A stretch of DNA of 64,000 nt, from assembly GCF_024460775.1 (NCBI RefSeq), contig NZ_JANFYZ010000014.1, positions 1 through 64,000 on the forward strand. The letters run 5' to 3'. Of this stretch, positions 34,694 to 43,933 are shown one piece after another. This DNA comes from Desulfovibrio desulfuricans (lineage in GTDB: Bacteria; Desulfobacterota; Desulfovibrionia; Desulfovibrionales; Desulfovibrionaceae). How positions within the stretch are numbered: position 1 is the stretch's first letter; each line of letters starts with the position of its first letter. The notes beneath the pieces are model-generated. The model was not told the DNA's origin and searched no databases. It saw nothing but the letters and a program-made list of their open reading frames with translations. The position numbers were made by a program, and so were the translations under genes.

Positions 34694-35545
34694 TTACATT
34701 CCCTGCATACATTCCCCGCGTACGAGCAGGCGAACCTGACCGCTCACCAGCATGTTGCCGCTGGCTTTGTCCCTGCGGATGCTGATTTCCGAGTCACGCC
34801 CCACAAAGCGCCCCTGACGGAGAAGTATTTCCTGTGTGGGCGAAAATCTGTTGTGTTTGTACAGGTAGGCCCCTACCGGCCCTGCGGCGCTGCCCGTGGC
34901 CACGTCTTCCGCCAGACCAGCATTGTCCCATGTTCTACCTTCCACGGCGCTGGCGTCAAAAACATAGGCGAATTTTGCGCCGACCTGTGCAAGACGCGAT
35001 TCATAATCCACCACGAGAATGCGGGCTTGGTCCAGCCCTGAGGCAAGGGGCACCAGCAGATAGGGCAGCCCTGTGGATACTACTTCCAGGGGGAATCCGG
35101 CGGCAACATTGTGCGGCGCCAGATTCAGCGGTCGCAAAAAGTGAGCATATTCTTCCGGCTCTGGCGCACAGATGAATTCCGCTGGCCCCTGATCCATACA
35201 GCAGTCATAAAAATCACCCTGCGCTGTGCAAAAAACAGAAACCTGCTTGCTGTTCAGGTTGAACAGAACCGTGCTGGAGGCCTCCTGCAAAAATTCGTGC
35301 TGCACAGCCGCGGCAGCGCCCAGAATGGGATGCCCGGCGAAATCCAGTTCTTCCTCAACGGTAAAGATGCGCGCATCAAAAGCAGCATCACCGCGCCGCA
35401 CAAGGAAGATTGTTTCAAACTGCCTGAATTCACGGGAAATCCGCTGCATTACAGCGCTTTGGGGAAAGGCCTTGGCAATAAAAACAGTCAGACCATTGCC
35501 GGTCATGGGTTCTTTGCAAAACACATCTGCGTGGTAATACTGCAT
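34694..35545 (-). CDS. PhzF family isomerase/epimerase-like protein
   Basis: This 283-residue protein has the PhzF diaminopimelate-epimerase-like fold. The N-terminal YYHADVFCKEPMTGNGLTVF, FAGHPILGAAAAV (GHP motif) and the C-terminal DVATGSAAGPVGAYLYKH are characteristic. The catalytic Glu appears to be in FRQFETIFLVR. Substrate is unknown; most genomic PhzF proteins are not involved in phenazine synthesis. ATG 35545 follows AAGGAG; the longer frame to 35728 is not used. Confidence 0.88.
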   Translation of the reverse strand: MQYYHADVFCKEPMTGNGLTVFIAKAFPQSAVMQRISREFRQFETIFLVRRGDAAFDARIFTVEEELDFAGHPILGAAAAVQHEFLQEASSTVLFNLNSKQVSVFCTAQGDFYDCCMDQGPAEFICAPEPEEYAHFLRPLNLAPHNVAAGFPLEVVSTGLPYLLVPLASGLDQARILVVDYESRLAQVGAKFAYVFDASAVEGRTWDNAGLAEDVATGSAAGPVGAYLYKHNRFSPTQEILLRQGRFVGRDSEISIRRDKASGNMLVSGQVRLLVRGECMQGM

Positions 35546-35675
35546 GCATAATCTCCTTGTCGGATGGGCAGATGGTAGAGCATGCGCTCCGTGAAGTATT
35601 GATGATACCCACGCGGCAGCTTGTGATTGTCTGCCCCGGCCGGGGGCTTTATGCAGAAAATAACGGGTGGGGCAA

Positions 35676-36164
35676 CTAAATGCGCGCCACTGGGGCGTAC
35701 TGCCCTTCAACCGCGCGCAGCAGGTCATCCGGCTTGAGGCGCAGTTGAACGCCGCGCTGGCCTGCGCTTACAAAGATGGTTTCAAGCAGGATGGCGTTTT
35801 CGTCCACAAAAACCGGATAGGCCTTCTTGGCTCCAAGGGGGGAGCAGCCGCCGCGCATATAGCCGGTGAGGGGGCGAACATCCTTGAGCGGAACCATTTC
35901 CACATGCTTGTTGCCAGATGCGGCGGCCAGCGCCTTGAGGTCAAGCTCCGCCGCAGCGGGGATGCAGGCCATGAGCACGCCTGTTTTGTCGCCTCTGGCT
36001 ACCAGGGTTTTGAACACGCAGGCAGGGTCAACGCCAAGATTGTGCGCCATTGTTACGGCTGACAGGTCATTTTCGTCCACGTCAGCAGTGTGCAGTTCGT
36101 AGGGAATGCCCAGGCCTTCAAGAATTCTGGCGGCATTGGTTTTGGAAACTTTTGCGGCAGGCAT
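35676..36164 (-). CDS. ybaK: Cys-tRNA(Pro)/aminoacyl-tRNA deacylase YbaK-like
   Basis: This 162-residue editing-domain protein hydrolyses mischarged Cys-tRNA(Pro). The order KTNAARILEGLGIPYELHTADV, VFKTLVARGDKTGVLMACIPAAAELDLKALA, and PLTGYMRGGCSPLGAKKAYPVFVDE (GG(C)SP and KK stretch) fits YbaK closely. It lies 15 bases past the hybrid kinase stop, on the same strand. No strong ribosome site was seen. Confidence 0.92.
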   Translation of the reverse strand: MPAAKVSKTNAARILEGLGIPYELHTADVDENDLSAVTMAHNLGVDPACVFKTLVARGDKTGVLMACIPAAAELDLKALAAASGNKHVEMVPLKDVRPLTGYMRGGCSPLGAKKAYPVFVDENAILLETIFVSAGQRGVQLRLKPDDLLRAVEGQYAPVARI

Positions 36165-36179
36165 GATTTGTCGGGGTGC

Positions 36180-38237
36180 TCAGTGGAGCTTAAGCCACTT
36201 GGCGAGTTTATTGCGCAGGGTTGCCATGCTGAAGGGCTTGGCTATGTGATCGTTCATACCCGCGTTGATGATTTCGGCGATGTTGTCAGGCAGGGTCGCG
36301 GCGGTAAGGGCAATGATGGGCAGGGCTTTTTGTTCGTCATTTCCCGGCAGCATGTTCCGCAGTTCGCGTGTGGCGGTCAGGCCGTCCATGACGGGCATGT
36401 TAACGTCCATCAGCACAATATCATATGGGGTTTCCATGGCCATGCGCAGGGCTTCCTTGCCGTTGGGCGCAACATCGCATTCAAAGCCCAGCTGGCGCAA
36501 CATGGCGCGCAATACTTCCACGTTTATCTCGTTGTCTTCCGCCACAAGAATGCTGCATTCTGCGGCCCCGTCCAGCGGCTCTGCCGTGGCGACGGCCTGC
36601 TCCTGCGGGCAATATATATTGCGGGCAGGCGTGCAGGGGATGCTCAGGTGGAAGGTGGAACCCTTGCCCAGCTCGCTCTCGCACCACAGCGCGCCGTGCA
36701 TGAGTTCCGCAATGCGTTTGCAGATGCTCAGTCCAAGGCCGGTGCCGCCAAAGCGGCGGCTGATGCTCGCATTGGCCTGGGTATAGGGATCAAAAAGGTG
36801 CTGCTGGTATTCGCGGCTGATGCCCATGCCCGTATCCGCAATCCTGAAGTGCAGGCTGTCTTTGTCGCCAGAAATTTCGCGGTCAATTCGCAGGGTTATG
36901 CGCCCTTCGGCGGTGAATTTGACGGCATTGTTCATGAGGTTGAGCAAAACCTGCTTGAGGCGCAGGCTGTCGCCCCAGAGCTTCAGCGGCACATCGTCGC
37001 CAAGCTTGCATTCATACTCAAGCCCCTTCTGCTCAATGGGGAAGCGCAGCGAGGTATGCACGAATTCAAGCACGTCTTCTAGCGGATAGTTGGCGTCTTC
37101 CAGCACCATCTTGTTGGCTTCGATTTTGGAAAGATCCAGAATATCGTTGATGATGGCCAGCAGGTTTGTGGCGGAAGTGCGGATTTTTTGCAGATAGTTT
37201 TTCTGCTCGTCGCTGGGATTGGATTGCAGGGCCAGATGAGTGAGGCCAATGATGCCGTTCATGGGCGTGCGGATTTCATGGCTCATGTGCGCCAGAAATT
37301 CGCTTTTGGCCTGCGAGGCCACCACGGCATCCTGTTTTTCGTGCTGGGTTTGCAGCAGGTCAGTCACATCGCGTGAAATGCTGAGGCGAACCGTTTTGTC
37401 GTTGTCCCACCTGATGGCCTTGTCCACCACCGTATAGGTGCGCCTGGTGGTCTTGTTTTCATACGTCCACTGGTATGGCTCGCTGGAGGCGGCAATAATG
37501 GCATTGGTGCAAAAGGGGCAGGGCGTATCCCGCCCCATGAGCCTCTTATAGCAGATGTTGGACAAGGTGCCGTCTTTGCGTGGATAGGTTTCTTCAACAC
37601 TATTGTTGACGAAAAGAATCTTGTACGTCTCCATATCCACAATGCAGACAGGGTCAGTAAAAGCATCAAGAATATCGTGCAGTTGCCTGTGCTTGCGCTG
37701 CAACTGCCCGTAAAGACGAAAATGCGTCAGCGTGATGGCAAGGATGCTGCCCAAAAGATAGCAAAGGCTGGAGTCCTCAATGGACCATTGCCCGCGATAG
37801 CGGTGGCGCAAAAGGCAGATGCCGCCAAAAAGCTGGCCATCGTGGGCGATGGGCACGCAGATTGCCGATTTGATTCCACGGGAGAGAAACAGGGCTTTTT
37901 GCGGGCCTTCGGGCATGGCCGAGGTATCGGCAACGCACAGGCTTTTGCCCTCTTCAAACAGGCTCAACACCGGCGACATGTCGTTGAGCGTTGCCGCTGG
38001 CATATCTGCCGTTGCACTGCGAATGCCCGACCGCCAGACTACAGGGGCAGACCACTGATCATCGTCAAATTCTACAAGAGACACCTGCTCACAGTGCAAG
38101 GATTCGCCAATACTGGCCATGGCTGCTCTGAGAAAAGGCTCTTTGCTGACGTGCAGAAGGGCTGAACTTGATATTTCCAAGGCCAGTACCAGGGGATTGG
38201 CTAGATTGCCCTGATGCGGCTGTTGTGCGTCTGACAT
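36180..38237 (-). CDS. Hybrid sensor histidine kinase (GAF-PAS-HisKA-HATPase-REC)
   Basis: This 685-residue cytoplasmic hybrid kinase has a GAF domain at about 20-175 and a PAS domain at about 185-295. The PAS domain carries the GRDTPCPFCTN segment (Cys240-x2-Cys243), a recurring feature of a PAS subclass. HisKA follows with His320 in AHMSHEIRTPMNG, then HATPase (NLMNNAVKFTAEG, DTGMGIS, GTGLGLSI). The C-terminal receiver at about 560-680 has its Asp in DIVLMDVNMPVMDG. There is no membrane helix and no adjacent output protein, so it probably signals through a separate phosphotransfer partner. Its stop lies 15 bases before ybaK. Confidence 0.9.
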   Translation of the reverse strand: MSDAQQPHQGNLANPLVLALEISSSALLHVSKEPFLRAAMASIGESLHCEQVSLVEFDDDQWSAPVVWRSGIRSATADMPAATLNDMSPVLSLFEEGKSLCVADTSAMPEGPQKALFLSRGIKSAICVPIAHDGQLFGGICLLRHRYRGQWSIEDSSLCYLLGSILAITLTHFRLYGQLQRKHRQLHDILDAFTDPVCIVDMETYKILFVNNSVEETYPRKDGTLSNICYKRLMGRDTPCPFCTNAIIAASSEPYQWTYENKTTRRTYTVVDKAIRWDNDKTVRLSISRDVTDLLQTQHEKQDAVVASQAKSEFLAHMSHEIRTPMNGIIGLTHLALQSNPSDEQKNYLQKIRTSATNLLAIINDILDLSKIEANKMVLEDANYPLEDVLEFVHTSLRFPIEQKGLEYECKLGDDVPLKLWGDSLRLKQVLLNLMNNAVKFTAEGRITLRIDREISGDKDSLHFRIADTGMGISREYQQHLFDPYTQANASISRRFGGTGLGLSICKRIAELMHGALWCESELGKGSTFHLSIPCTPARNIYCPQEQAVATAEPLDGAAECSILVAEDNEINVEVLRAMLRQLGFECDVAPNGKEALRMAMETPYDIVLMDVNMPVMDGLTATRELRNMLPGNDEQKALPIIALTAATLPDNIAEIINAGMNDHIAKPFSMATLRNKLAKWLKLH

Positions 38238-38376
38238 GTTTTACTTCAACTGATGCTTTTGGTCTGAAAATTTAAAGATAGCCTATACGCGAATACTGCG
38301 AATTGTGTCAAGAAATGGCAAATTAGGTGAAAAACTCATGGAACTTGAGTGGATAGACAGTATCTGACTCCAGTAG

Positions 38377-39951
38377 TTACTGCCACAGACTTGCGAGGTG
38401 CAGCGCAAGGGCCTGTTCATCCTTCTGATCCTGTGTGCGCATGCTTGTCAAAAAATCCTGGGCCTGGGCGCATAAAGATTCCAGCGAACCCTCGTTATCC
38501 ACAACTGTGTTGCAGGCGGCCATTTTGCGGTCTTGCGTCCATTGCCAGCCCTCAATAGCTTCCAGTTTGTCTTGCGTCCAGCCACGGTTAGCTTCTATGC
38601 GCTGCGCGCGCAGGGGCATGGCGCAGCGCACTCCGACAACGTGCGGTTCTGGCGAAAAGCTGTTTTGCCAGCCTGTTTCAAAATACAGAGGCACTTCGGC
38701 CACTGCCAGCGGCACACCCAGAGATTCCTGCTGTATCCAGAATGCTTCCAGCGCCTTGTGCGTCAGGCTGTGCACCATGTTTTCCACCTCGCGGCGCAGC
38801 ACGGGGTTGGTGCGCATGGCCTCAAGCAGCGCGGTTTTATCTACTGCGCCGGCTGGAGTAAGCAGTGCGCTGCCGCCGATCTGCCCGATCCATTGTGCAG
38901 CCTCTCCATGGGGGGCGTACAGGGCGGCAACCGTTGCATCAGCGCTGAACACAGGCACGGACATACCGGCCAGGCACTGGGAAAAGGCTGATTTGCCGCT
39001 GCCGGGATTGCCCGTTACCACCACGCGGCGCATGCGGCGGCAGCCCTGAAGCGCGGCCATGAGCATGTCGTCCGGCGGCGGGCAGGCAAAATTCATGGCC
39101 GCGCCCGTGGCCGGGTGGATGAAGCTGATGCGCCATGCGTGCAGCATCTGGCGCGGGGCGAGGGCCTGCAAGGCTTTGGGCGCATAGAGCCTGTCGCCAA
39201 GCAGGGGATGCCCAATGTGGGTCATGTGTACGCGTATCTGATGCGTGCGCCCGGTATGGATGCGCACGGCAAGCAAGGAGAAGCGCCTGTCGGGCGCTGT
39301 CCACAGGGTTTTCCATTCCGTATGGGCTGCGCGCCCGCCGCGCGATTCCGGCACAACGGCCATCTTGACCTTGGCTGTGGGGTGGCGGCCAATGGGTTCG
39401 CGGCATTCGCCCTCTGCGGGCGGCCTACCACTCACAAGGGCCAGATATTCCTTGTGTACTTCCCTCTGTGCAAAGGCCGCGCTGAGTACAAGGCGATCCT
39501 GCTCAGTCAGTGCCACCAGCAGGATGCCGCTCGTGTCTTTGTCCAGCCGGTGCACTATGCCGGGGCGTTGGCCTTCAATCCTGCCCAGTTGCGGGAAACG
39601 CCCCAGCAGGCGCTGCACCAGGGTCTGCTCTGGGCAGGAAGGGCAGGGGTGCACTGTAAGGCCAGCAGGCTTGTTGCACACAACCATGTGTTCGTCCTGC
39701 CAGAGCAGCTCGAGGTGTCCTTCCTCAGCCTGCAAGGTCGTGGCGGTTTCCGGCAGGCGCAACGTGATGGTCTGCCCGGCCCGCATTTTGGCATTTACGC
39801 GGGTTTCCGGCAGGCCGTCCACCATGCAGTGCCCGGCCTGAACGGCTTTTTGCAACGCTGCCCGCGACATTTCGGAGGCAACCTGATGCAGCACGCGGTC
39901 CAGTCGCTGGCCGGCATCGTCGGCTGTTGTTGTATGGCGCAGTTCTGTCAC
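38377..39951 (-). CDS. coaE: RluD-type pseudouridine synthase fused to dephospho-CoA kinase
   Basis: The protein has 524 residues. The N-terminal S4-like segment and catalytic domain (about 1-300) are RluA/RluD type: GIVHRLDKDTSGILLVA with the catalytic Asp, and RIHTGRTHQIRVHMTHIGHPLLGD. Residues about 308-510 are a CoaE-type kinase: P-loop VVVTGNPGSGKSAFS, VFSADATVAALY and VAEVPLYFETGW. The fused enzyme would modify rRNA uridines and catalyse the last step of CoA synthesis. No separate coaE is seen in this window. The ATG overlaps the NlpC/P60 stop by four bases (ATGA), so the two genes are coupled. Confidence 0.9.
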   Translation of the reverse strand: MTELRHTTTADDAGQRLDRVLHQVASEMSRAALQKAVQAGHCMVDGLPETRVNAKMRAGQTITLRLPETATTLQAEEGHLELLWQDEHMVVCNKPAGLTVHPCPSCPEQTLVQRLLGRFPQLGRIEGQRPGIVHRLDKDTSGILLVALTEQDRLVLSAAFAQREVHKEYLALVSGRPPAEGECREPIGRHPTAKVKMAVVPESRGGRAAHTEWKTLWTAPDRRFSLLAVRIHTGRTHQIRVHMTHIGHPLLGDRLYAPKALQALAPRQMLHAWRISFIHPATGAAMNFACPPPDDMLMAALQGCRRMRRVVVTGNPGSGKSAFSQCLAGMSVPVFSADATVAALYAPHGEAAQWIGQIGGSALLTPAGAVDKTALLEAMRTNPVLRREVENMVHSLTHKALEAFWIQQESLGVPLAVAEVPLYFETGWQNSFSPEPHVVGVRCAMPLRAQRIEANRGWTQDKLEAIEGWQWTQDRKMAACNTVVDNEGSLESLCAQAQDFLTSMRTQDQKDEQALALHLASLWQ

Positions 39952-41333
39952 TGAAGGGTATCCGCCGGGGTGCTCAACGTGCGGAGCCTGTCGGCAAACG
40001 TCGTTGTACGGTAAAGGTTTTTTAGCTCGGCGCCGGGGGTGATGGAGGTGACAACGGCCCTGCCGATAACAAAACGGCCATCTGTGTCGCTGCCCTCAAC
40101 TGTGCGCACGCCCCACACATTGTGGAAAATGGCGGGGCGTCCATTATACTTGCCCACATACAGCATGATATGCCCGCGCATGCCCACAAGGCTGAGGAAG
40201 GGAACTCCGTTGCGCAGAATCTGTTCTTCCTTCTCCTCGGTTGTCATGCCCTCAAGCATGTTAACCGCGCCAGTGCGCGCCTGCGCCACGGAGTTGCGCG
40301 GCAGCCAGATGCCAAAGGGCGTGAACAGTTCGCGCGTGAGGGCAGAGCAATCCCTGTCGCCGAACATGCCGCCCCACCCATAAGGCTGGCCGATCATGAA
40401 ATTGCCCACCTTGGCCACGTTGCCAGGGGTCATGCGCATGGGCCACGGAACGGCGTCTGCTGTAGTAAGCGACGCCGGGGCCAGTTGGGCCATGCCGTCT
40501 GCTCCGCGTATGGGCACAAGCAGCTCAATTGCGGCCTGCCCGCCGGAGCTGGCGTCTGCGGGCGAGGAATATCCGCTACGCATGGGCAGCAATGCTCCGA
40601 TATTGGCTAATATGGAACCTGCTGGCGTGACAAGGTTCACGCGGTCGCGCACCAGGGCTGCAAATGTGCTGTTGCGGTACATGTATCTGAATTCAGGGCT
40701 GACTGGGGCCAGATCTTCGTCCGCCACCCAGCCGCCAGCCACGGGGCATTCCACATAGTGCCAGCGGCCATCACGGCTTGTGTGCGCGATAAGCACCGGT
40801 GTGCCCACGGGCAGCAGGGAATATTGAAAATAATCAAAGGGATTGGCTTTGGGATTTGGCGTGGGTTCGGAAAAACGCGCTTCATTGGTGGGCAGTTCGC
40901 GCAGATTGGCGTTACGCACGGTTATGGCTGCCTGGCTGCGCGAGGGGTAGGAACCCAGAGCCGCGTTGGCGCTCATGGCATCCCATTCCGGCTGCGTCCA
41001 GCGCACATCGCCAATTTTGTAGCCGCGCGCCTTGTTGAACAGCACCGCCACATCACGCTTGCGGATGGAGGTCTTGGCCATTTCCCACGGGCCAAAGGTG
41101 ATGCGCATAAATCTGGCCGCCTGATTGGCCTGCTCGGCAGGAGAAACAAGCAGTTTGTCTTCTCCTGCGGCCTTGGCGTACACATCCAGATTCTGCGGGT
41201 AGCGCCGGAGGTCTTCCAGTGTCCCCATCCACGTGGGCATGTCGCCGTCGCGTGTGGGAATAACCTTGCCGCCGCATGCGGCCAACAAGGCAAAACAGGC
41301 GATAAGCAGGGGAAGGTGAAGACGAGATTTCAT
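39948..41333 (-). CDS. NlpC/P60 cell-wall hydrolase lipoprotein with SH3 domains
   Basis: The protein has 461 residues. The lipobox LLAAC (Cys at about residue 20) marks it as a lipoprotein. An N-terminal helical domain, two SH3-like regions (about 130-290) and a C-terminal NlpC/P60 Cys-peptidase (about 330-450) follow. The catalytic Cys lies in FGDRDCSALTRELF and the His in MRGHIMLYVG; a further polar residue follows in AIFHNVWG. It probably cleaves peptidoglycan stem peptides and resembles the SH3-containing Desulfovibrio hydrolases. ATG 41333 follows AAGGAG; the longer frame to 41435 is not used. Confidence 0.88.
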   Translation of the reverse strand: MKSRLHLPLLIACFALLAACGGKVIPTRDGDMPTWMGTLEDLRRYPQNLDVYAKAAGEDKLLVSPAEQANQAARFMRITFGPWEMAKTSIRKRDVAVLFNKARGYKIGDVRWTQPEWDAMSANAALGSYPSRSQAAITVRNANLRELPTNEARFSEPTPNPKANPFDYFQYSLLPVGTPVLIAHTSRDGRWHYVECPVAGGWVADEDLAPVSPEFRYMYRNSTFAALVRDRVNLVTPAGSILANIGALLPMRSGYSSPADASSGGQAAIELLVPIRGADGMAQLAPASLTTADAVPWPMRMTPGNVAKVGNFMIGQPYGWGGMFGDRDCSALTRELFTPFGIWLPRNSVAQARTGAVNMLEGMTTEEKEEQILRNGVPFLSLVGMRGHIMLYVGKYNGRPAIFHNVWGVRTVEGSDTDGRFVIGRAVVTSITPGAELKNLYRTTTFADRLRTLSTPADTLQ

Positions 41334-41444
41334 GAGGGCTGCTCCTTCCTTCAGATTTGGGCCGCCGCCAGCGGCAACTCCATACCTAGCACCTTGAACG
41401 CAGGTACGGCAACGGCTGATTTTACCGCCCTGCATATGAACTGC

Positions 41445-41474
41445 TTGACAAATAAGGCTTGAGGGCCTTATTTA
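41445..41474 (+). promoter_or_regulatory. Promoter of tRNA-Glu
   Basis: TTGACA (41445-41450) is followed after 17-18 bases by TTATTTA, ending 11 bases before the tRNA 5' end. Confidence 0.55.
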
Positions 41475-41484
41475 ACTCCTCGTT

Positions 41485-41560
41485 GTCACCATCGTCTATC
41501 CGGTTAGGACGGCGGCCTCTCAAGCCGCTAAGACGGGTTCAAATCCCGTTGGTGACGCCA
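41485..41560 (+). tRNA. tRNA-Glu (anticodon CTC)
   Basis: The gene is 76 bases long. The acceptor stem GTCACCA pairs with TGGTGAC and the CCA end is encoded. D stem GTC/GAC, anticodon stem GCGGC/GCCGC with loop CTCTCAA (anticodon CTC, reading GAG) and T stem ACGGG/CCCGT with loop TTCAAAT are all intact. It marks the right boundary of conserved genes before the glycan island. Confidence 0.95.
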
Positions 41561-41565
41561 AATTC

Positions 41566-41603
41566 AAAGGCGCTTGCAGTTTATGGCTGTAAGCGCCTTT
41601 TTT
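41566..41603 (+). terminator. Terminator after tRNA-Glu
   Basis: AAAGGCGCTT and AAGCGCCTTT form a stem followed by TTT. It begins six bases after the tRNA. Confidence 0.85.
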
Positions 41604-41890
41604 ATTTATTTAATTTATTTCTTCGCGGAGGCTAAGCGCCCGTCTTTGAGGCAGAGTCAACCACATAAAGTGCAACGCGGTTGGTGCAGATTGGCACACG
41701 CGAGCAGAGAGGGCAAAATAAGGGAACGAGATTACAGCCCAGCTTTATTGTATTTTTTACGCTGCAATCCGGTCGAAAACTGAATGATGTGCCAATTGGG
41801 CGTTCTGGCGCTCACCGGAGCAACCTCGGAGGATGCGGCGACAGGCAGCGGAATTGCCGTTTGCTTTACAGCACGGGCAGCGTGCTTGCG
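41604..41890. other. Gap between tRNA-Glu and the glycan island
   Basis: These 287 bases contain no recognisable gene, integrase remnant or copy of the tRNA 3' end. The leftward island transcript should end here. A small GCACG/CGTGC hairpin lies near 41870, without a T-run. Confidence 0.4.
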
Positions 41891-43915
41891 TCAGGCGACG
41901 GGGGTATTTTTTGCACTCACCAGTTTCAACGATTCGAGAAAATGGCGGGCAAAATCGGGGTACTTTTCGACCAACGTGGGTAGAACAGGATTAAATTCTT
42001 CATCTTGTTCTCTGCTGGAATCATACATGAGGCAATCTGCAAACACACCGTTAACAAGATCGAGGAGAATTGATTTGTATTTATTGTCAAAGTGTTTATT
42101 GATGATGTCGTAAACCTCAATTTCTTTCTGGCCTACTGTAGCCCTATGCTTCAGGCGATCCACTTCTGAAAGATAGTAAATGCCTTTTTTGTGTCTGCGA
42201 TACACACTCATTATCTTGTTGATAAAGCCGATCTTTCCCAATTCTGCATGGAGCAGATGCCAGTACCAGTCACCAGGGCAGCAATCGGGTCTGAACCACT
42301 CGGGCAGTCCGTTCCGAAACCGCCAGCGGTACACAACAGAGTTGGTTTGGATAATATTGCATTTGAGCAAGTCGCTTAAATAATAAAAAGGTTTGATACC
42401 GCGCGGAAGCTGCTCCACAGGTGGGTATACACGCTCGTGTTTTGAGTCGTCCTCGTACACGACCTTAACAGGGTGGAAACACAGGGCGCAGTCCTTGTGC
42501 TGATCCAGAAACTCTACCTGAATTTGTAGTTTCGCGGGGTCGGCAAAGTAATCGTCCCCATCGCACAGCGCCGCGTACTCCGTACGGCACATGTCAAAAA
42601 GAGCCTGAACGTTTCTCCAGCCGGCCTTGTTTCTGTCCTTGCGAAATACGGGCACAATATGTGGGTATCGGGCCGCAAAGTCCAAAATGATTTTCTGCGT
42701 GCCATCGGTTGACCCGTCATCGGCAATGATATGCTGAACAGGAAAGCTGGTTTGCTGTGCTAGAACGCTTTCAATGTTTCGGGCAATAAACTCCGCATGG
42801 TTGTATGCAAGAGTGAGCACTGACAGCCGTGGCTCTGGCGCTATGCTGATGCTGGAGGGCAACGGTTCTGCTGTGTTGTCGCAAACATCGTGGAGGGCTT
42901 GCTGCACAAGGCGCTGGTCGTGCTGGAGGAAATGCGCAGGTATGGCGTCCAGTTCAGCCAGACGTGCCTGGGCGAAGTCCGTATCCAGATGCTGTGCTAT
43001 GTTGAAGGCGGTTGCTGCATCAAGCCCCAAAAAAGGTTGCCAATCCGGCTCCGGCTCCGGTTCGTCAAAAAGGCGCTCCTGGCCCAGCAGCCGGGCAGCC
43101 TCCAGATTGTCCGCCTGCCGCTGCGCCAGCAGCTCCGTGCGGCGTTTTGGCCCAAGCAGGCTATGAGGTGAAGCCGGATAGTCGCTGTTTATAAACCGGT
43201 GAAGCTGGGTGGGCCAATGGAAGACAGTATTGGGAGGCAGTGGAAGGGTATTATCCATCAACGTTGTCTGGGCAAAACTGAGGACTTCGCGTGGAATCAT
43301 CGGAAAGCACAGAGGCTGATAACTGTTTACCCAAAGTGGATTTTTTATATCTATATGCAGTAAGGCCGCTACATCTTCAATTGTTATAAGCGAGTTGTTT
43401 TTTTGATCAAAAGTGCGCAGCAAATATTTAATGAAATCGCTGAAATTGTTTTCGCAAAAAGTATTTCTTACGTTATAAAAGCGGTTAAATTCAAGATTGC
43501 AAAGACGAAACGAAGTATATGAATAGTAACGTTCAAATATTATATCATCGCGTTGTGATTTATCGAGAGCAATGCTCAGCGTCGCGTCCGGAAAAATATG
43601 TCTGCATGCCTGCACAAGATTGCGGAAGGCGTATACTCTTGGCCGGATAGAAAGTAGGCCCAAGCATAGCGTATGGGCCTCGTGCCCGGTTGCTTCCTTC
43701 TCAATGTTTCGTAGAGCTGCTGGCAGTCTGCTGTCTCCATGCTTTTCGCACAGTTCATTTATCTTGGTAATATATGCGGAGCTGTGTGCTGTTGAGCAAA
43801 AATCTTCAGCGAAAAAAAATCCTAATTCAGTCAATTTTTCATGAAATGTTTTGTTTAGAAACGAGAAAAAAAACTGCTCATGAGTGCCTGAATAGAGAAT
43901 TATTTTGTTTATCAT
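41891..43915 (-). CDS. GT2 glycosyltransferase with a long N-terminal extension
   Basis: The protein has 674 residues. The C-terminal part from about residue 365 is a GT-A family 2 domain: RLSVLTLAYNHAEFIARNIESVLAQQ, HIIADDGSTDGTQKI, and CDGDDYFADPAKLQ with the D-x-D metal motif. The N-terminal 300 residues are unrecognised; they begin INKIILYSGTHEQFFFSFL and are coded by noticeably AT-richer DNA than the middle. They might bind an acceptor or be a second transferase. It is the last gene of the island. Confidence 0.78.
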   Translation of the reverse strand: MINKIILYSGTHEQFFFSFLNKTFHEKLTELGFFFAEDFCSTAHSSAYITKINELCEKHGDSRLPAALRNIEKEATGHEAHTLCLGLLSIRPRVYAFRNLVQACRHIFPDATLSIALDKSQRDDIIFERYYSYTSFRLCNLEFNRFYNVRNTFCENNFSDFIKYLLRTFDQKNNSLITIEDVAALLHIDIKNPLWVNSYQPLCFPMIPREVLSFAQTTLMDNTLPLPPNTVFHWPTQLHRFINSDYPASPHSLLGPKRRTELLAQRQADNLEAARLLGQERLFDEPEPEPDWQPFLGLDAATAFNIAQHLDTDFAQARLAELDAIPAHFLQHDQRLVQQALHDVCDNTAEPLPSSISIAPEPRLSVLTLAYNHAEFIARNIESVLAQQTSFPVQHIIADDGSTDGTQKIILDFAARYPHIVPVFRKDRNKAGWRNVQALFDMCRTEYAALCDGDDYFADPAKLQIQVEFLDQHKDCALCFHPVKVVYEDDSKHERVYPPVEQLPRGIKPFYYLSDLLKCNIIQTNSVVYRWRFRNGLPEWFRPDCCPGDWYWHLLHAELGKIGFINKIMSVYRRHKKGIYYLSEVDRLKHRATVGQKEIEVYDIINKHFDNKYKSILLDLVNGVFADCLMYDSSREQDEEFNPVLPTLVEKYPDFARHFLESLKLVSAKNTPVA

Positions 43916-43933
43916 ACTGATTTACATTGATTG

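Noticed and set aside
41535-41700. Attachment-site duplication of the tRNA-Glu 3' end
   Set aside because: I looked for a repeat of the tRNA 3' end downstream and near 61500 and found none, and there is no integrase gene.
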